A program made the position numbers and the translations under genes. The notes under the pieces were generated by a model that saw nothing but the letters and a program-made list of their open reading frames with translations, made no database searches and was not told where the DNA came from. A DNA stretch of 43,584 nt from Clostridia bacterium (GTDB lineage Bacteria > Bacillota > Clostridia > Christensenellales > Aristaeellaceae): the NCBI GenBank assembly GCA_017615475.1, contig JAGAAC010000164.1, positions 1 to 43,584 of the forward strand, in the 5' to 3' direction. How positions within the stretch are numbered: the first letter of the stretch is position 1; each line of letters begins with the position of its first letter. Of this stretch, positions 26,339-36,656 are shown one piece after another.

Positions 26339-27331
26339 TTACTGCATGTCCAGCAGCTGCTGATACAGCTCAGCCTGGTCGGCAGTGTTGGCCTGGATGG
26401 TGGGCTGGCAGGCTTCGACCCAGGGAGTCTTGTCAGTTACTTCGATAACGGTGGCACCGGCAGCAGCCAGCTTTTCAAAGGTTTCATTTTCGATTTCGGC
26501 TACCTTCTCGCGGCAGACCTGGGAAGCGTATTTGGCAGCTTCCATGACCCAGCCCTGCTGTTCCTCATTCAGCTTGGCCCAGCCGGCATCGGTGATGATC
26601 AGCTGAATCGCGCCGAGGGTGTGGCCGTCAAGCACCAGGGTGGGAGCGACTTCCTGGAAAGCGTTGGAGAAGTAGTTGGCAGTGGGCTGTTCAGCAGCGT
26701 CCACAACACCGGAATTCAGAGCGGAATACAGCTCGGTGAAGCTCACGGGGGTGGCGGCAGCGCCGAGGTTCTCAACCATACCGGTCATGACGGGGTCGGC
26801 GGAAACGCGGATTTTCAGGCCTTTCAGGTCTTCAATGCCCTTCACTTCGATGCCCTTCTTGAAGAAGAAGTGACGGAAGCCTTCCTCGCCGTAGCACAGG
26901 CCGCGCAGCGGCAGGCCGATGGTCTGGGGCTCGAGCAGGAATTCCTGGGCCAGTTCGCTGTCAGCAAACTTCCAGAAATGATCTTCATTCACGAAGGTGT
27001 AGGGGATGGACAGGAGCTTGGCCTTGTCGCAGCCGTACTGGGTCAGAGCGAAAGCGGAGAAACGGCCGACATCGGTGATGTTTCCGCCGCCCAGCAGGTT
27101 GTCCAGGATCTGGTCTTCCGTGCCCAGCACACCGCCGGCCTGGATGTCGATCAGCACTTCGCCGCCGGAGAGTTCTTCAACCTTGGCTTTGAAAGCTTTA
27201 GCAACTTCACCGACAATCGTTCCTTCGAGGGGGTTCACTTCAGAGTAGGTCAGGGTTACCGGATCCGCCATCGCGGCGGTGCAGCCCAGCAGAAGAGCCA
27301 GGACGAGCAGGATACCAAAAAGTTTCTTCAT
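26339..27331 (-). CDS. dctP: TRAP transporter solute-binding protein
   Basis: Extracytoplasmic receptor of the TRAP importer, 330 residues. The signal peptide MKKLFGILLVLALLLGC contains a possible lipobox (LLGC) and then AAMADP, an alternative cleavage site. The mature part begins VTLTYSEVNPLEGTIVGEVAKAF; GLKIRVSADPVMTGMVENLGA (about 170) carries the Arg that grips the substrate carboxylate, followed by FTELYSALNSGVVDAAEQP. These are typical of DctP. Start 27331 has GGAGGA upstream. It is the first gene of the operon and diverges from the AraC gene at 27478. Confidence 0.94.
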   Translation of the reverse strand: MKKLFGILLVLALLLGCTAAMADPVTLTYSEVNPLEGTIVGEVAKAFKAKVEELSGGEVLIDIQAGGVLGTEDQILDNLLGGGNITDVGRFSAFALTQYGCDKAKLLSIPYTFVNEDHFWKFADSELAQEFLLEPQTIGLPLRGLCYGEEGFRHFFFKKGIEVKGIEDLKGLKIRVSADPVMTGMVENLGAAATPVSFTELYSALNSGVVDAAEQPTANYFSNAFQEVAPTLVLDGHTLGAIQLIITDAGWAKLNEEQQGWVMEAAKYASQVCREKVAEIENETFEKLAAAGATVIEVTDKTPWVEACQPTIQANTADQAELYQQLLDMQ

Positions 27332-27416
27332 GGGGTAGTCCTCCTTATGCAATTTCGGATGATCTCATCCTTCTGATGGCAATATCTAATCATAATCGCT
27401 CCAGATTGTACATGGT

Positions 27417-27462
27417 TTGAAAAAACATAATATATTGCAAAAAACATCATTTTGGGTATAAT
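27417..27462 (+). promoter_or_regulatory. Promoter of the second AraC gene with a direct repeat
   Basis: TTGCAA (27435-27440) and TATAAT (27457-27462) are 16 bases apart. The -35 is part of an A-rich element (TTGCAAAAAACAT from 27435) that is repeated from 27417 with one base missing. Direct repeats at this spacing suit an AraC-type dimer and lie between the divergent dctP and araC genes. No clear -10/-35 pair was found for dctP itself. Confidence 0.55.
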
Positions 27463-27477
27463 GAACCCAGAAACAGA

Positions 27478-28401
27478 TTGCGATTTGAGGTGATAAATAT
27501 AGACGGCGCCTATGTTTCCGCATTCAACGTATTGCAAGAAATGAGCAGGGACGACATTGAGGTCTATCATTACAACGACAGCGCAACCTATCATGTGCCG
27601 CCTCACCAGCATGATTTTTACGAGCTGTACTGCCTGCTGAACGGCCCGTTTGTCTTCCATGTGGAGAATAACCGCTACGCCCTGAAACCGGGAACCCTGC
27701 TGCTTGTACAGCCAGGTGAAGTCCACTGGCCGGAACTGGAACAGCCGCCCCGGGATATAGAACGGATTGTGCTGTGGCTGAATCCGCGGTTTATTGCCTC
27801 CCTGTCTATCTTTCTCCCACAGACACTGGGTACCTTCGGTGAGAATCTGCAGAAGGAGCAGATGATCATACCGGAGGAAAAAACCTATCAGGTTATTCTG
27901 GGGCTTCTGTATTCCCTGCTGTATGAGAAAAACAGGGAGGACGCCGACAGCCCGTATCTGTGCCACCTGATTCTTTCCCAGTTGCTGATTTACCTGGGAC
28001 GGGCAATGAACCAGCGGGAAATGCCGGCGGAGAAGCTGGGAGCACGTTACAAGGAAATTATGCTGGTCCATGAATATATCAACGCGCATTTTAAGGAAGA
28101 ACTGACTGTCAACGACCTTGCAGAGCACTTTTATATGGATAAAAATACACTGACGAGACAGTTCAAACGGATTATCGGGATGACGCCCGGGGATTATATC
28201 CGCCGGAAACGGCTGGAAACAGCCCATGCACTGATCCGCCAAGGTTACAGCGTGCTGAACGCAGGGTATTCGAGCGGTTTTTCAGACTACAGCGCATTTT
28301 ACCGGGCGTTCTGCCAGCTGTATGGCAAGGCGCCCAGCGCCTTTTCCAGCCAGACGAGAAAAACAAGCCGGAGGCGTATTGCTCCGGAAAGCGAGGAATA
28401 A
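27478..28401 (+). CDS. AraC family regulator, cupin plus HTH (upstream of dctP)
   Basis: The sensor domain shows HVPPHQHDFYELYCLLNGP and LKPGTLLLVQPGEVHWPEL; the C-terminal double HTH shows LTVNDLAEHFYMDKNTLTRQFKRIIGMTPGDYIRRKRL and GYSSGFSDYSAFYRAFCQLYG. It diverges from the TRAP/uxu operon, which it probably regulates. The start is unclear. The frame opens at TTG 27478, only about 9 bases from the predicted transcription start; a strong GAGGTGAT at 27487-27494 has no ATG, GTG or TTG at the right distance in frame (only ATA 27499); the first in-frame ATG is 27541 with a poor site. I give the longest form; the shortest would be 286 residues. Confidence 0.88.
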   Translation: MRFEVINIDGAYVSAFNVLQEMSRDDIEVYHYNDSATYHVPPHQHDFYELYCLLNGPFVFHVENNRYALKPGTLLLVQPGEVHWPELEQPPRDIERIVLWLNPRFIASLSIFLPQTLGTFGENLQKEQMIIPEEKTYQVILGLLYSLLYEKNREDADSPYLCHLILSQLLIYLGRAMNQREMPAEKLGARYKEIMLVHEYINAHFKEELTVNDLAEHFYMDKNTLTRQFKRIIGMTPGDYIRRKRLETAHALIRQGYSVLNAGYSSGFSDYSAFYRAFCQLYGKAPSAFSSQTRKTSRRRIAPESEE

Positions 28402-28404
28402 GAA

Positions 28405-28941
28405 ATGAAAACAACCCCAGGAACGATTACCATTCCGGTCAGAATGGACGAAAAAACATTTAAACGCTTTGCTCGGTTCGACATGTTCATCCTGCGGAAG
28501 AAATGGATCCGGCCGGCTGTGTTTTTCCTGATCATGACAGCTTTTGCCTTTGCCGCCCTGCTGATCGGGAAGGAACAATCCGGAATGATTGCGGCGGTGC
28601 TGCTTGTTATCGGGATCGGCCTGCCGCTTGTTTATGCGGGAAGCTTTCTCAGCCAGGTGAATATGCAGGCGGTCAGCCGTAAACTGAAACCTGCCAGGGA
28701 GGTTTATACCGTAAGCCTTCGGGAAGAAGGCGTTACAGTGAAGGATGGAAGAAAGGACGAGGAAACGCCGGTAATTCCCTGGGACAAGGTTCAGCAGGCG
28801 TTCCGGAGAAAGGGCTGCATTTACCTGTATGTGACAGCCGCAAAGGCCTTCCTGCTTCCCGCGGGACAGGCGGATGCCACGGACGATGAGGTCTGGTCTT
28901 TCCTGAAGGAACATATGGGACAGGATAAGTGCAGGGAATAA
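28405..28941 (+). CDS. YcxB-like membrane protein
   Basis: A 178-residue protein with two hydrophobic segments (about 37-55 and 62-82) and a C-terminal soluble domain. EEGVTVKDGRKDEETPVIPWDKVQQAF and YLYVTAAKAFLLPAGQ match the pattern of YcxB-like C-terminal domains (PF14317), where a PH-like fold follows two helices; this is from memory of the family. GAGGAA gives the ATG at 28405, three bases after the AraC stop, so the two are co-transcribed. Function is unknown. Confidence 0.65.
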   Translation: MKTTPGTITIPVRMDEKTFKRFARFDMFILRKKWIRPAVFFLIMTAFAFAALLIGKEQSGMIAAVLLVIGIGLPLVYAGSFLSQVNMQAVSRKLKPAREVYTVSLREEGVTVKDGRKDEETPVIPWDKVQQAFRRKGCIYLYVTAAKAFLLPAGQADATDDEVWSFLKEHMGQDKCRE

Positions 28942-28965
28942 CCCGGTTGTTCCGGTAAAAAACAT

Positions 28966-28995
28966 ACGGTCCGCACGCAGCTGCGGGCCGTTTTT
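28966..28995 (+). terminator. Intrinsic terminator after the YcxB-like gene
   Basis: A 10-bp stem with one G-U (28966-28975 with 28982-28991, 6-base loop) followed by TTTT. Confidence 0.85.
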
Positions 28996-29120
28996 ATATC
29001 CGGGGGAAACATCCTGGACGGGATCAGAAAGGCCTTTGCAGGGGACATGCGTTTCAGAGGGCGTTCTATATATATAGGAAAGAAAAATTCGTGAAAAAGC
29101 TTTCTTTTTGGGCGAAAAAG

Positions 29121-29129
29121 TGGTATAAT
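29121..29129 (+). promoter_or_regulatory. Extended -10 promoter of gyrB
   Basis: TGGTATAAT, a full consensus -10 with the extended TGn, sits about 120 bases before the gyrB ATG; only a weak -35 (TTTCTT) precedes it. The interval 28996-29249 is otherwise A/T-rich leader without a gene that I can see. Confidence 0.7.
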
Positions 29130-29141
29130 TAATTGATTTGA

Positions 29142-31217
<2,076 letters not shown>

Positions 31218-31261
31218 TGAATGGTTTGACATACGAGAGAAATGTATCGAGGATTTGAGAG

Positions 31262-33820
31262 ATGATTCAAGACAAACTGATTCCCGTCAATCTGGAACAG
31301 GAAATGAAAAAGAGCTTCATCGCCTATGCCATGGCGGTGATTGTGGACCGGGCCCTGCCGGACGTACGGGACGGCCTGAAGCCGGTCCACCGCCGGATCC
31401 TGTACGATATGTCCGAAGAGCTGGGAATGACGCCGGACAAACCGACCCGTAAAAGTGCCCGTGTGGTCGGCGACGTTCTGGGTAAATTCCATCCCCACGG
31501 TGACTCTTCCGTTTACGATGCCATGGTCCGCCTGGCCCAGCCCTTCAATATCCGCTATCCGCTGATTGAAGGCCAGGGCAACTTCGGTTCGGTGGACGGC
31601 GACGGCGCCGCTGCCATGCGTTATACCGAAGCCCGGCTGCAGAAGCTGACCATGCACCTGCTGGACGGTATCGACAAGGATACGGTTGACTTCTACCCCA
31701 ACTTCGACGAAACCCTGCAGCAGCCCTCTGTTCTGCCGGCCCGGTTCCCGAACCTGCTGGTGAACGGTTCCAGCGGTATCGCCGTTGGTATGGCAACGAA
31801 CATTCCGCCGCATAACCTCACAGAGGTGATCAACGGCGTCATCTGCATGATCGACAATCCGGAATGCACGGTTGATGACCTGATGCAGCACATCAAGGGA
31901 CCGGATTTCCCCACCGGCGGCCTGATCATGGGTTACAGCGGTATCCGGGCAGCCTATCATACCGGCCACGGCCGGATCACGGTCAGGGCCCGGACCAATG
32001 TGGAGGAAATGGGAGGCAACCGCAGCCGCATCATCGTGACTGAGATTCCCTACCAGGTGAACAAATCCGTCCTGGTCAAGAAGATTGCGGACCTGGTGCA
32101 CGAGAAAAAGATCGAGGGCATCAGCGATATCCGGGATGAATCCAATGACCGCCAGGGCATGCGCATCGTGATCGAGCTGAAGCGGGATGTCCAGCCGCAG
32201 GTTGTGCTGAACATGCTTTACAAGCATACTCCGATGCAGGAGAACTTCGGCGCCAACATGCTGGCGCTGGTGGACGGCAAGCCCCAGGTGCTGAACCTGC
32301 GGGAGATGATCTACTACTACCTGGAGCACCAGAAGGATGTAGTGACCCGCCGGACAAGGTTCGAGCTGAACAAGGCGCAGAACCGGGCCCACATTTTGGA
32401 AGGCCTGCTGAAGGCGCTGGATCATATTGACGAGATCGTAGCCATCATCCGGGCCAGCAAGGACACCAATACCGCGAAGGAAGCCCTGATGCTCCGCTTC
32501 GAGTTTTCCGAAAAGCAGGCCCAGGCTATCCTGGATATGCGTCTTGCCCGCCTGACCGGCCTGGAACGGGAACGGCTGCAGGAGGAATACGAGGAACTGG
32601 AGAGGACCATTGCGCGCCTCACCGCGATCCTGGGAGATGAGCACCTGCTGATGGACGTGATCAAGACCGAGATCAGCGAGATCAGGGACAGGTTCGGCGA
32701 TGACCGGCGCAGCGAGCTGACGATTGCGGAAGACGATATCGATATCGAAGACCTGATCCAGGAAGAGAACATGGTGGTTACCATGACTCACGAAGGATAT
32801 GTGAAGCGCGTATCCTCCTCCGTATACCGGGCACAGCACCGCGGCGGCCGCGGCGTGAGCGGTATGAACGTGAAGGATACTGACTACACAACCCAGATGT
32901 TCGTGGTCAGCACACACCAGGAGATCATGTTCTTCACGAATATGGGCCGCGTTTACAGCCTGAAGTGCTATCAGATTCCCGAAGCGGGACGCCAGGCACG
33001 CGGTACGGCGATCATCAACCTGCTGCACATTGTCAGCGGCGAGAAGGTCTCCACCATGCTGCCCATGCCGAAGGAAACCGAGCAGGAGCACAACCTGGTC
33101 ATGGCAACCCGCAGGGGTATGATCAAGAAGACCGCCCTGGAAGAGTTCCGCAACCTGCGGAAGAACGGCTTGATCGCCATAGCCCTGAGAGAGGGAGATG
33201 AGCTGATCGGTGTTCGGCTGAGCAACGGCGATGACGAGATGCTGGTCTCCACCCGCAAGGGCAAGTGCATCCGCTTCAATGAGCGGCATGTGCGCAATGT
33301 GGGCCGCAACTCCATCGGTGTCCGCTCCATGCGGATCGCGGAAGGCGATGAAGTGATCGATATCGCGGCGGTGGAACCGGAGACAACTGTTCTGGCAATC
33401 ACCACCAACGGCTACGGCAAGCGGACCGATCCGGAAGAATACCGTGAGCAGGGCCGCGGCGGTATGGGCGTCAAGGCCATGCAGCTGACTGAAAAGACCG
33501 GCGACCTGGCCGCGCTGATGTTCGTGCACGAGGATGAGGATATCCTGCTGATCACGGATGACGGCACCATTATCCGGGCCAGGGCCGCGGATGTACGCCT
33601 GTGCGGCCGTTCCACCCAGGGCGTCCGCATCATGCGGCTGGCCGAGGGCAGCACCGTGGTAGGTGTCTGCCGGGCGGAGAAGGAAGAAGAAGCTCCGGAA
33701 GAGGAAGCTCCTGTGGAAGGCGCCGAAGTGACGGAAGCGGCTGAAACCGCGGAAACCACCGAAAAGCCTGAAACGGAAGGAACCGCTGAAGGCGCTCCGG
33801 AAGAGAATCCGCAGGAATAA
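31262..33820 (+). CDS. gyrA: DNA gyrase subunit A
   Basis: DNA-cleaving subunit of gyrase, 852 residues. The active tyrosine is Tyr 121 in [10 protein letters not shown]. The quinolone-determining loop [12 protein letters not shown] has Ser 82 and Asp 86, equivalents of E. coli Ser83 and Asp87, i.e. the sensitive state. The GyrA-box QHRGGRG at 525-531 marks it as gyrase and not topoisomerase IV; the six-bladed pinwheel follows. The last ~50 residues are an acidic low-complexity tail rich in Glu, Ala, Pro and Thr, longer than usual. ATG 31262 has a GAGGA-type site. Confidence 0.97.
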   Translation: MIQDKLIPVNLEQEMKKSFIAYAMAVIVDRALPDVRDGLKPVHRRILYDMSEELGMTPDKPTRKSARVVGDVLGKFHPHGDSSVYDAMVRLAQPFNIRYPLIEGQGNFGSVDGDGAAAMRYTEARLQKLTMHLLDGIDKDTVDFYPNFDETLQQPSVLPARFPNLLVNGSSGIAVGMATNIPPHNLTEVINGVICMIDNPECTVDDLMQHIKGPDFPTGGLIMGYSGIRAAYHTGHGRITVRARTNVEEMGGNRSRIIVTEIPYQVNKSVLVKKIADLVHEKKIEGISDIRDESNDRQGMRIVIELKRDVQPQVVLNMLYKHTPMQENFGANMLALVDGKPQVLNLREMIYYYLEHQKDVVTRRTRFELNKAQNRAHILEGLLKALDHIDEIVAIIRASKDTNTAKEALMLRFEFSEKQAQAILDMRLARLTGLERERLQEEYEELERTIARLTAILGDEHLLMDVIKTEISEIRDRFGDDRRSELTIAEDDIDIEDLIQEENMVVTMTHEGYVKRVSSSVYRAQHRGGRGVSGMNVKDTDYTTQMFVVSTHQEIMFFTNMGRVYSLKCYQIPEAGRQARGTAIINLLHIVSGEKVSTMLPMPKETEQEHNLVMATRRGMIKKTALEEFRNLRKNGLIAIALREGDELIGVRLSNGDDEMLVSTRKGKCIRFNERHVRNVGRNSIGVRSMRIAEGDEVIDIAAVEPETTVLAITTNGYGKRTDPEEYREQGRGGMGVKAMQLTEKTGDLAALMFVHEDEDILLITDDGTIIRARAADVRLCGRSTQGVRIMRLAEGSTVVGVCRAEKEEEAPEEEAPVEGAEVTEAAETAETTEKPETEGTAEGAPEENPQE

Positions 33821-33830
33821 AACAAGATTG

Positions 33831-33875
33831 AAAAGTCTCAGGCTTTCGAAAGTGAAAGCCTGAGACTTTTTTTCA
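33831..33875. terminator. Intrinsic terminator after gyrA
   Basis: A perfect 17-bp stem (33831-33847 with 33854-33870) with T-run 33867-33873. The left arm starts 10 bases after the stop, so unlike the gene-tail hairpins it does not use coding sequence. A heptad array follows the T-run. Confidence 0.93.
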
Positions 33876-33916
33876 ATTAATAATTAATAATTAACAATTA
33901 ATAATTCAAAATGATA
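33875..33916 (+). repeat. AAT-heptad array (6 units)
   Basis: Six units of types AATTAAT, AATTAAC, AATTCAA and AATGATA directly after the gyrA terminator's T-run. Confidence 0.87.
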
Positions 33917-33947
33917 TAGCGGCAGCAGGGCTTTGACAGGGAAACCG

Positions 33948-34154
33948 TCAGAAGTAAAAGACTTCCTCGAACTTTTTGTCCAAAGCGACACACAGGATCA
34001 GCGCCAGCTTTGCCGTCGGGCAGAACTGACCGGTTTCAATGGAACTGATGGTGTTGCGGGAAACGCCGACCAGCTCTGCCAGACCGGCCTGGGAAAGCTC
34101 TTTTTCTGTGCGGATTTCCTTCAGCCTGTTTTTCAGGATCAGTTGATCGTTCAT
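33948..34154 (-). CDS. XRE/Cro-CI family repressor (small)
   Basis: A 68-residue single-domain DNA-binding protein. The helix-turn-helix is LKEIRTEKELSQAGLAELVG followed by VSRNTISSIETGQFCPTAKLALI, and the tail ALDKKFEEVFYF is typical of the minimal YgzD/'helix-turn-helix transcriptional regulator' group. Start 34154 is fixed by AAGGAGG; an earlier in-frame Met has none. It lies 11 bases after the DUF6442-like gene in one operon. Twin palindromes at the operon promoter suggest autorepression. Confidence 0.9.
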   Translation of the reverse strand: MNDQLILKNRLKEIRTEKELSQAGLAELVGVSRNTISSIETGQFCPTAKLALILCVALDKKFEEVFYF

Positions 34155-34165
34155 AAAAGGCCTCC

Positions 34166-34486
34166 TTATTTCGTCAGCTGGATGATCCAGCCGACCAGGC
34201 ACGCCAGGGCGCCCAGTCCGAAGAGGATCGAGAAGATCAGTTCATGCTTTTTGTGCAGCTTCGCGTATTTGTGCCCAAAGAGGGCAGCGCTGCCGGCCAG
34301 CATTACGAAGCAGACCTCAAAACTGTTCTTACTCTTCACGATAGCGTTCACAACCGTGACGATGGCCATCATCATATAAGAGAAAGTCCATCCGAACTGC
34401 GTGCTGTTCTTTGACACTTCCAGATTGACGATATCCATACCACGGTTTTCCTGTTTGCTCTTCGCAAGAATCTCTTCCTTATTCAT
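34166..34486 (-). CDS. Small membrane protein, DUF6442-like
   Basis: A 106-residue protein: a polar N-terminus MNKEEILAKSKQENRGMDIV, then three hydrophobic segments (about 32-48, 55-72, 82-103). The N-terminal pattern and the pairing with a tiny XRE gene match what I remember of DUF6442 proteins. Start 34486 has AAGGAGG; upstream in-frame starts lie inside the operator. Function is unknown; these pairs may sense membrane state or an antimicrobial, but the sequence does not show this. Confidence 0.75.
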   Translation of the reverse strand: MNKEEILAKSKQENRGMDIVNLEVSKNSTQFGWTFSYMMMAIVTVVNAIVKSKNSFEVCFVMLAGSAALFGHKYAKLHKKHELIFSILFGLGALACLVGWIIQLTK

Positions 34487-34507
34487 CAGTAAAAGCCTCC
34501 TTTCAAT

Positions 34508-34561
34508 TGCCAAGTATACTTGGCACGCTATAAGCATATCATTGCCAAGTATACTTGTCAA
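34508..34561 (-). promoter_or_regulatory. Autoregulated promoter with twin 18-bp operators
   Basis: On the - strand, TTGACA (34556-34561) and TATGCT (34533-34538) are 17 bases apart. Operator 1 (34508-34525) is a perfect 18-base palindrome, TGCCAAGTATACTTGGCA. Operator 2 (34543-34560) is the same with one change. Their centres are 35 bases apart. Operator 2 covers the -35 and spacer, and operator 1 lies at about +1 to +18, an ideal layout for repression by the XRE protein of this operon. Confidence 0.85.
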
Positions 34562-34698
34562 GCATTTTTTAAAATTTTCACAAAAAACGAAGGAAATGGC
34601 TTTGTGATGCGATGCAGACTGAATTCTTAAGGTTCAGTTTAAGTTAGTCCTTTATGATGGCATACGGAATCCAGGAAACATGAAAGGAAGACTGAAAG

Positions 34699-35853
34699 AT
34701 GACAGACATTCTGGAAAACAAAACCGCGGAAACCGAAGAAGTGAAAGCGGCTGGAAAACCGGAGACAAAGAAAAAGAAGAAAAGCCGCAAAAAGAAGATC
34801 CTGAAGCGGATTATCTGGCTGGTGGTGATCCTGCTGGTGCTCGGGATTATCTGCTGGAGCGTATACAGCAGGCTGATGGCTGAATATAAGATCACCTATG
34901 ATCCCTACACCGCGACAACCGGCAGCATCTCCAACTCGCTTTCCTTTACAGGCAGCATGCAGCTGGTGAACAGCGCGACCTACACTGCATCCTCGGATAC
35001 CAAGGTGCGTGAGATTTACGTCTCCGAAGGCGACCAGGTCAAGGACGGGGACAGGCTGATGCGCCTGAGCAGCGGTGAGACGATTGAGGCGGAGTTTGAC
35101 GGAACTGTCAGCTCCATCAGCGTGGAGAAGGGTGACGAGATCAAATCCGGCGATACGCTGCTGACGGTGGCGGATTTTGACCATATGAAGGTCTCCGTCC
35201 GTATCGGTGAAAGCAACATCGGCGAGGTAAAAAAAGGCCAGAGCTGCCGGGTGACAGTATCGTCCGCGGGCGCAACTTTTGACGCCGCGATTGATGACAT
35301 CGACTATGTGTCCTACACGGGCAACAACGTGGCATATTACACGGGTACGGTGAACGTGGACACCTCCGGGGCTGAAAACATCTGGCCCGGCATGCAGGCA
35401 ACCGTTACCGTGCCGCTGGAAGAAGCACAGAACGTGACCGTGCTGAAGATGGAAGCGCTGAGCACCGCCCGGAACAATACCGCCTATGTCTATAAGGAAA
35501 ACGAAAACGGCGAAATGGAAGAAGTTACGGTTACCGTGGGCGTGAGCAACGGCAACTATGTGGAAATCAAGGACGGCGTGACAGCAGGCGAAACGGTCTA
35601 CAAGATTGCGGAGAAAGAAGAAGAGGCAACGGGACTGGCTGCGCTGTTCTCCGGAATGTTTACCAACCGGCAGGTGAACCGGCCCGGCCGGAACGGCAGC
35701 GGCGGCGGAAGCGGATCTTTCGACTTCAGCAGCATGCCTGATATGAGCAATATGCCCAGCGGCGGCTTTGGCGGCGGCAGCGGATTCCCCGGCGGGAGCA
35801 GCGGCGGCAGCGGCGGCAGCAGAACTCCCAGCGGCGGATCACGGGGGAACTGA
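34699..35853 (+). CDS. HlyD/MacA-type efflux adaptor
   Basis: A 384-residue membrane fusion protein of a MacAB/YknXYZ-type exporter. A Lys-rich N-terminus (TKKKKKSRKKK-type) is followed by one membrane segment (about 35-55). The lipoyl half-motifs are VREIYVSEGDQVKDGDRL and FDGTVSSISVEKGDEIKSGDTLL, and a beta-barrel follows with VRIGESNIGEVKKGQ. The last ~55 residues are a Gly/Ser/Met/Pro-rich disordered tail. ATG 34699 has a GGAAG-type site. It precedes the ATPase by two bases, so translation is probably coupled. Confidence 0.88.
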   Translation: MTDILENKTAETEEVKAAGKPETKKKKKSRKKKILKRIIWLVVILLVLGIICWSVYSRLMAEYKITYDPYTATTGSISNSLSFTGSMQLVNSATYTASSDTKVREIYVSEGDQVKDGDRLMRLSSGETIEAEFDGTVSSISVEKGDEIKSGDTLLTVADFDHMKVSVRIGESNIGEVKKGQSCRVTVSSAGATFDAAIDDIDYVSYTGNNVAYYTGTVNVDTSGAENIWPGMQATVTVPLEEAQNVTVLKMEALSTARNNTAYVYKENENGEMEEVTVTVGVSNGNYVEIKDGVTAGETVYKIAEKEEEATGLAALFSGMFTNRQVNRPGRNGSGGGSGSFDFSSMPDMSNMPSGGFGGGSGFPGGSSGGSGGSRTPSGGSRGN

Positions 35854-35855
35854 CG

Positions 35856-36656
35856 ATGACAGAAGAAGTATTCTTCCGGATGCGGGAGATTGACAAGATC
35901 TATCCGCTGGAAGGAGAGAATGTCCACGCACTGAAAAAGGTATCCCTGACAGTGGATGAAGGGGATTACCTGTCAGTACTGGGCCCCTCCGGAAGCGGAA
36001 AGACAACCCTGATGAATATTATCGGCTGCCTGGACACGCCGACTTCCGGGGAGTATATCCTGCGGGGGCGTGAAGTGGAGGATCTGGACGAGCAGGAGCT
36101 GGCGGAACTGAGGAACCGGGAGATCGGTTTCATCTTCCAGAATTCCCAGCTGCTGCCCAGGCTGACAGCCCGCAAGAACGTGGAACTGCCCCTGATCTAT
36201 GCCGGTATCCGGCCGAAAGAGCGACGGGAACGGGCGGAGGCCATGCTGGAACGCGTCGGGCTGAAGGACCGGATGGACCATCTGCCCAGCCAGCTTTCCG
36301 GCGGCCAGCAGCAGCGCGTGGCCATTGCCCGGGCAATGGTGGGAAACCCCTCCATCCTGCTGGCGGACGAACCTACCGGCGCCCTGGACCAGAAGACCGG
36401 CGCCCAGATTATGCAGCTGTTCCGGGAACTGAACGAGGAAAAGCGTACGGTGATTATGATTACCCATGACCTGAAGATTGCCTCCAATGCCCGGAGAATC
36501 GTGCATATTATAGACGGAGAAATCTCGGAGGAGGGCGAACCTCTTTTGACCGCCAGTGGCGGAAATTTCGAAAGAGGTGAGGTCATCCGAAACGAGCGAT
36601 CTCCGCTGTGCGGAGTCGCGACGATTGAGGATGCGGGAGGTGTACGCCGTGTTTAA
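35856..36656 (+). CDS. ABC transporter ATP-binding protein (MacB/LolD type)
   Basis: ATPase partner of the MacB-like permease, 266 residues. Walker A is GPSGSGKTT (about 43), Q-loop [14 protein letters not shown], signature [14 protein letters not shown] (about 147), Walker [13 protein letters not shown] (about 166) and H-loop MITHD. These are typical of the MacB/LolD/YknY group. The usual protein ends near 230; here about 35 extra residues (from [12 protein letters not shown] to RRV) follow, and their DNA holds two hairpins. It overlaps the permease by 8 bases. Confidence 0.92.
   Translation: MTEEVFFRMREIDKIYPLEGENVHALKKVSLTVDEGDYLSVLGPSGSGKTTLMNIIGCLDTPTSGEYILRGREVEDLDEQELAELRNREIGFIFQNSQLLPRLTARKNVELPLIYAGIRPKERRERAEAMLERVGLKDRMDHLPSQLSGGQQQRVAIARAMVGNPSILLADEPTGALDQKTGAQIMQLFRELNEEKRTVIMITHDLKIASNARRIVHIIDGEISEEGEPLLTASGGNFERGEVIRNERSPLCGVATIEDAGGVRRV

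Noticed and set aside
27512..27544. Ten-codon upstream frame overlapping the AraC ATG 27541
   Set aside because: Spacing from the ribosome site is about 17 bases and the composition is unremarkable; likely chance.
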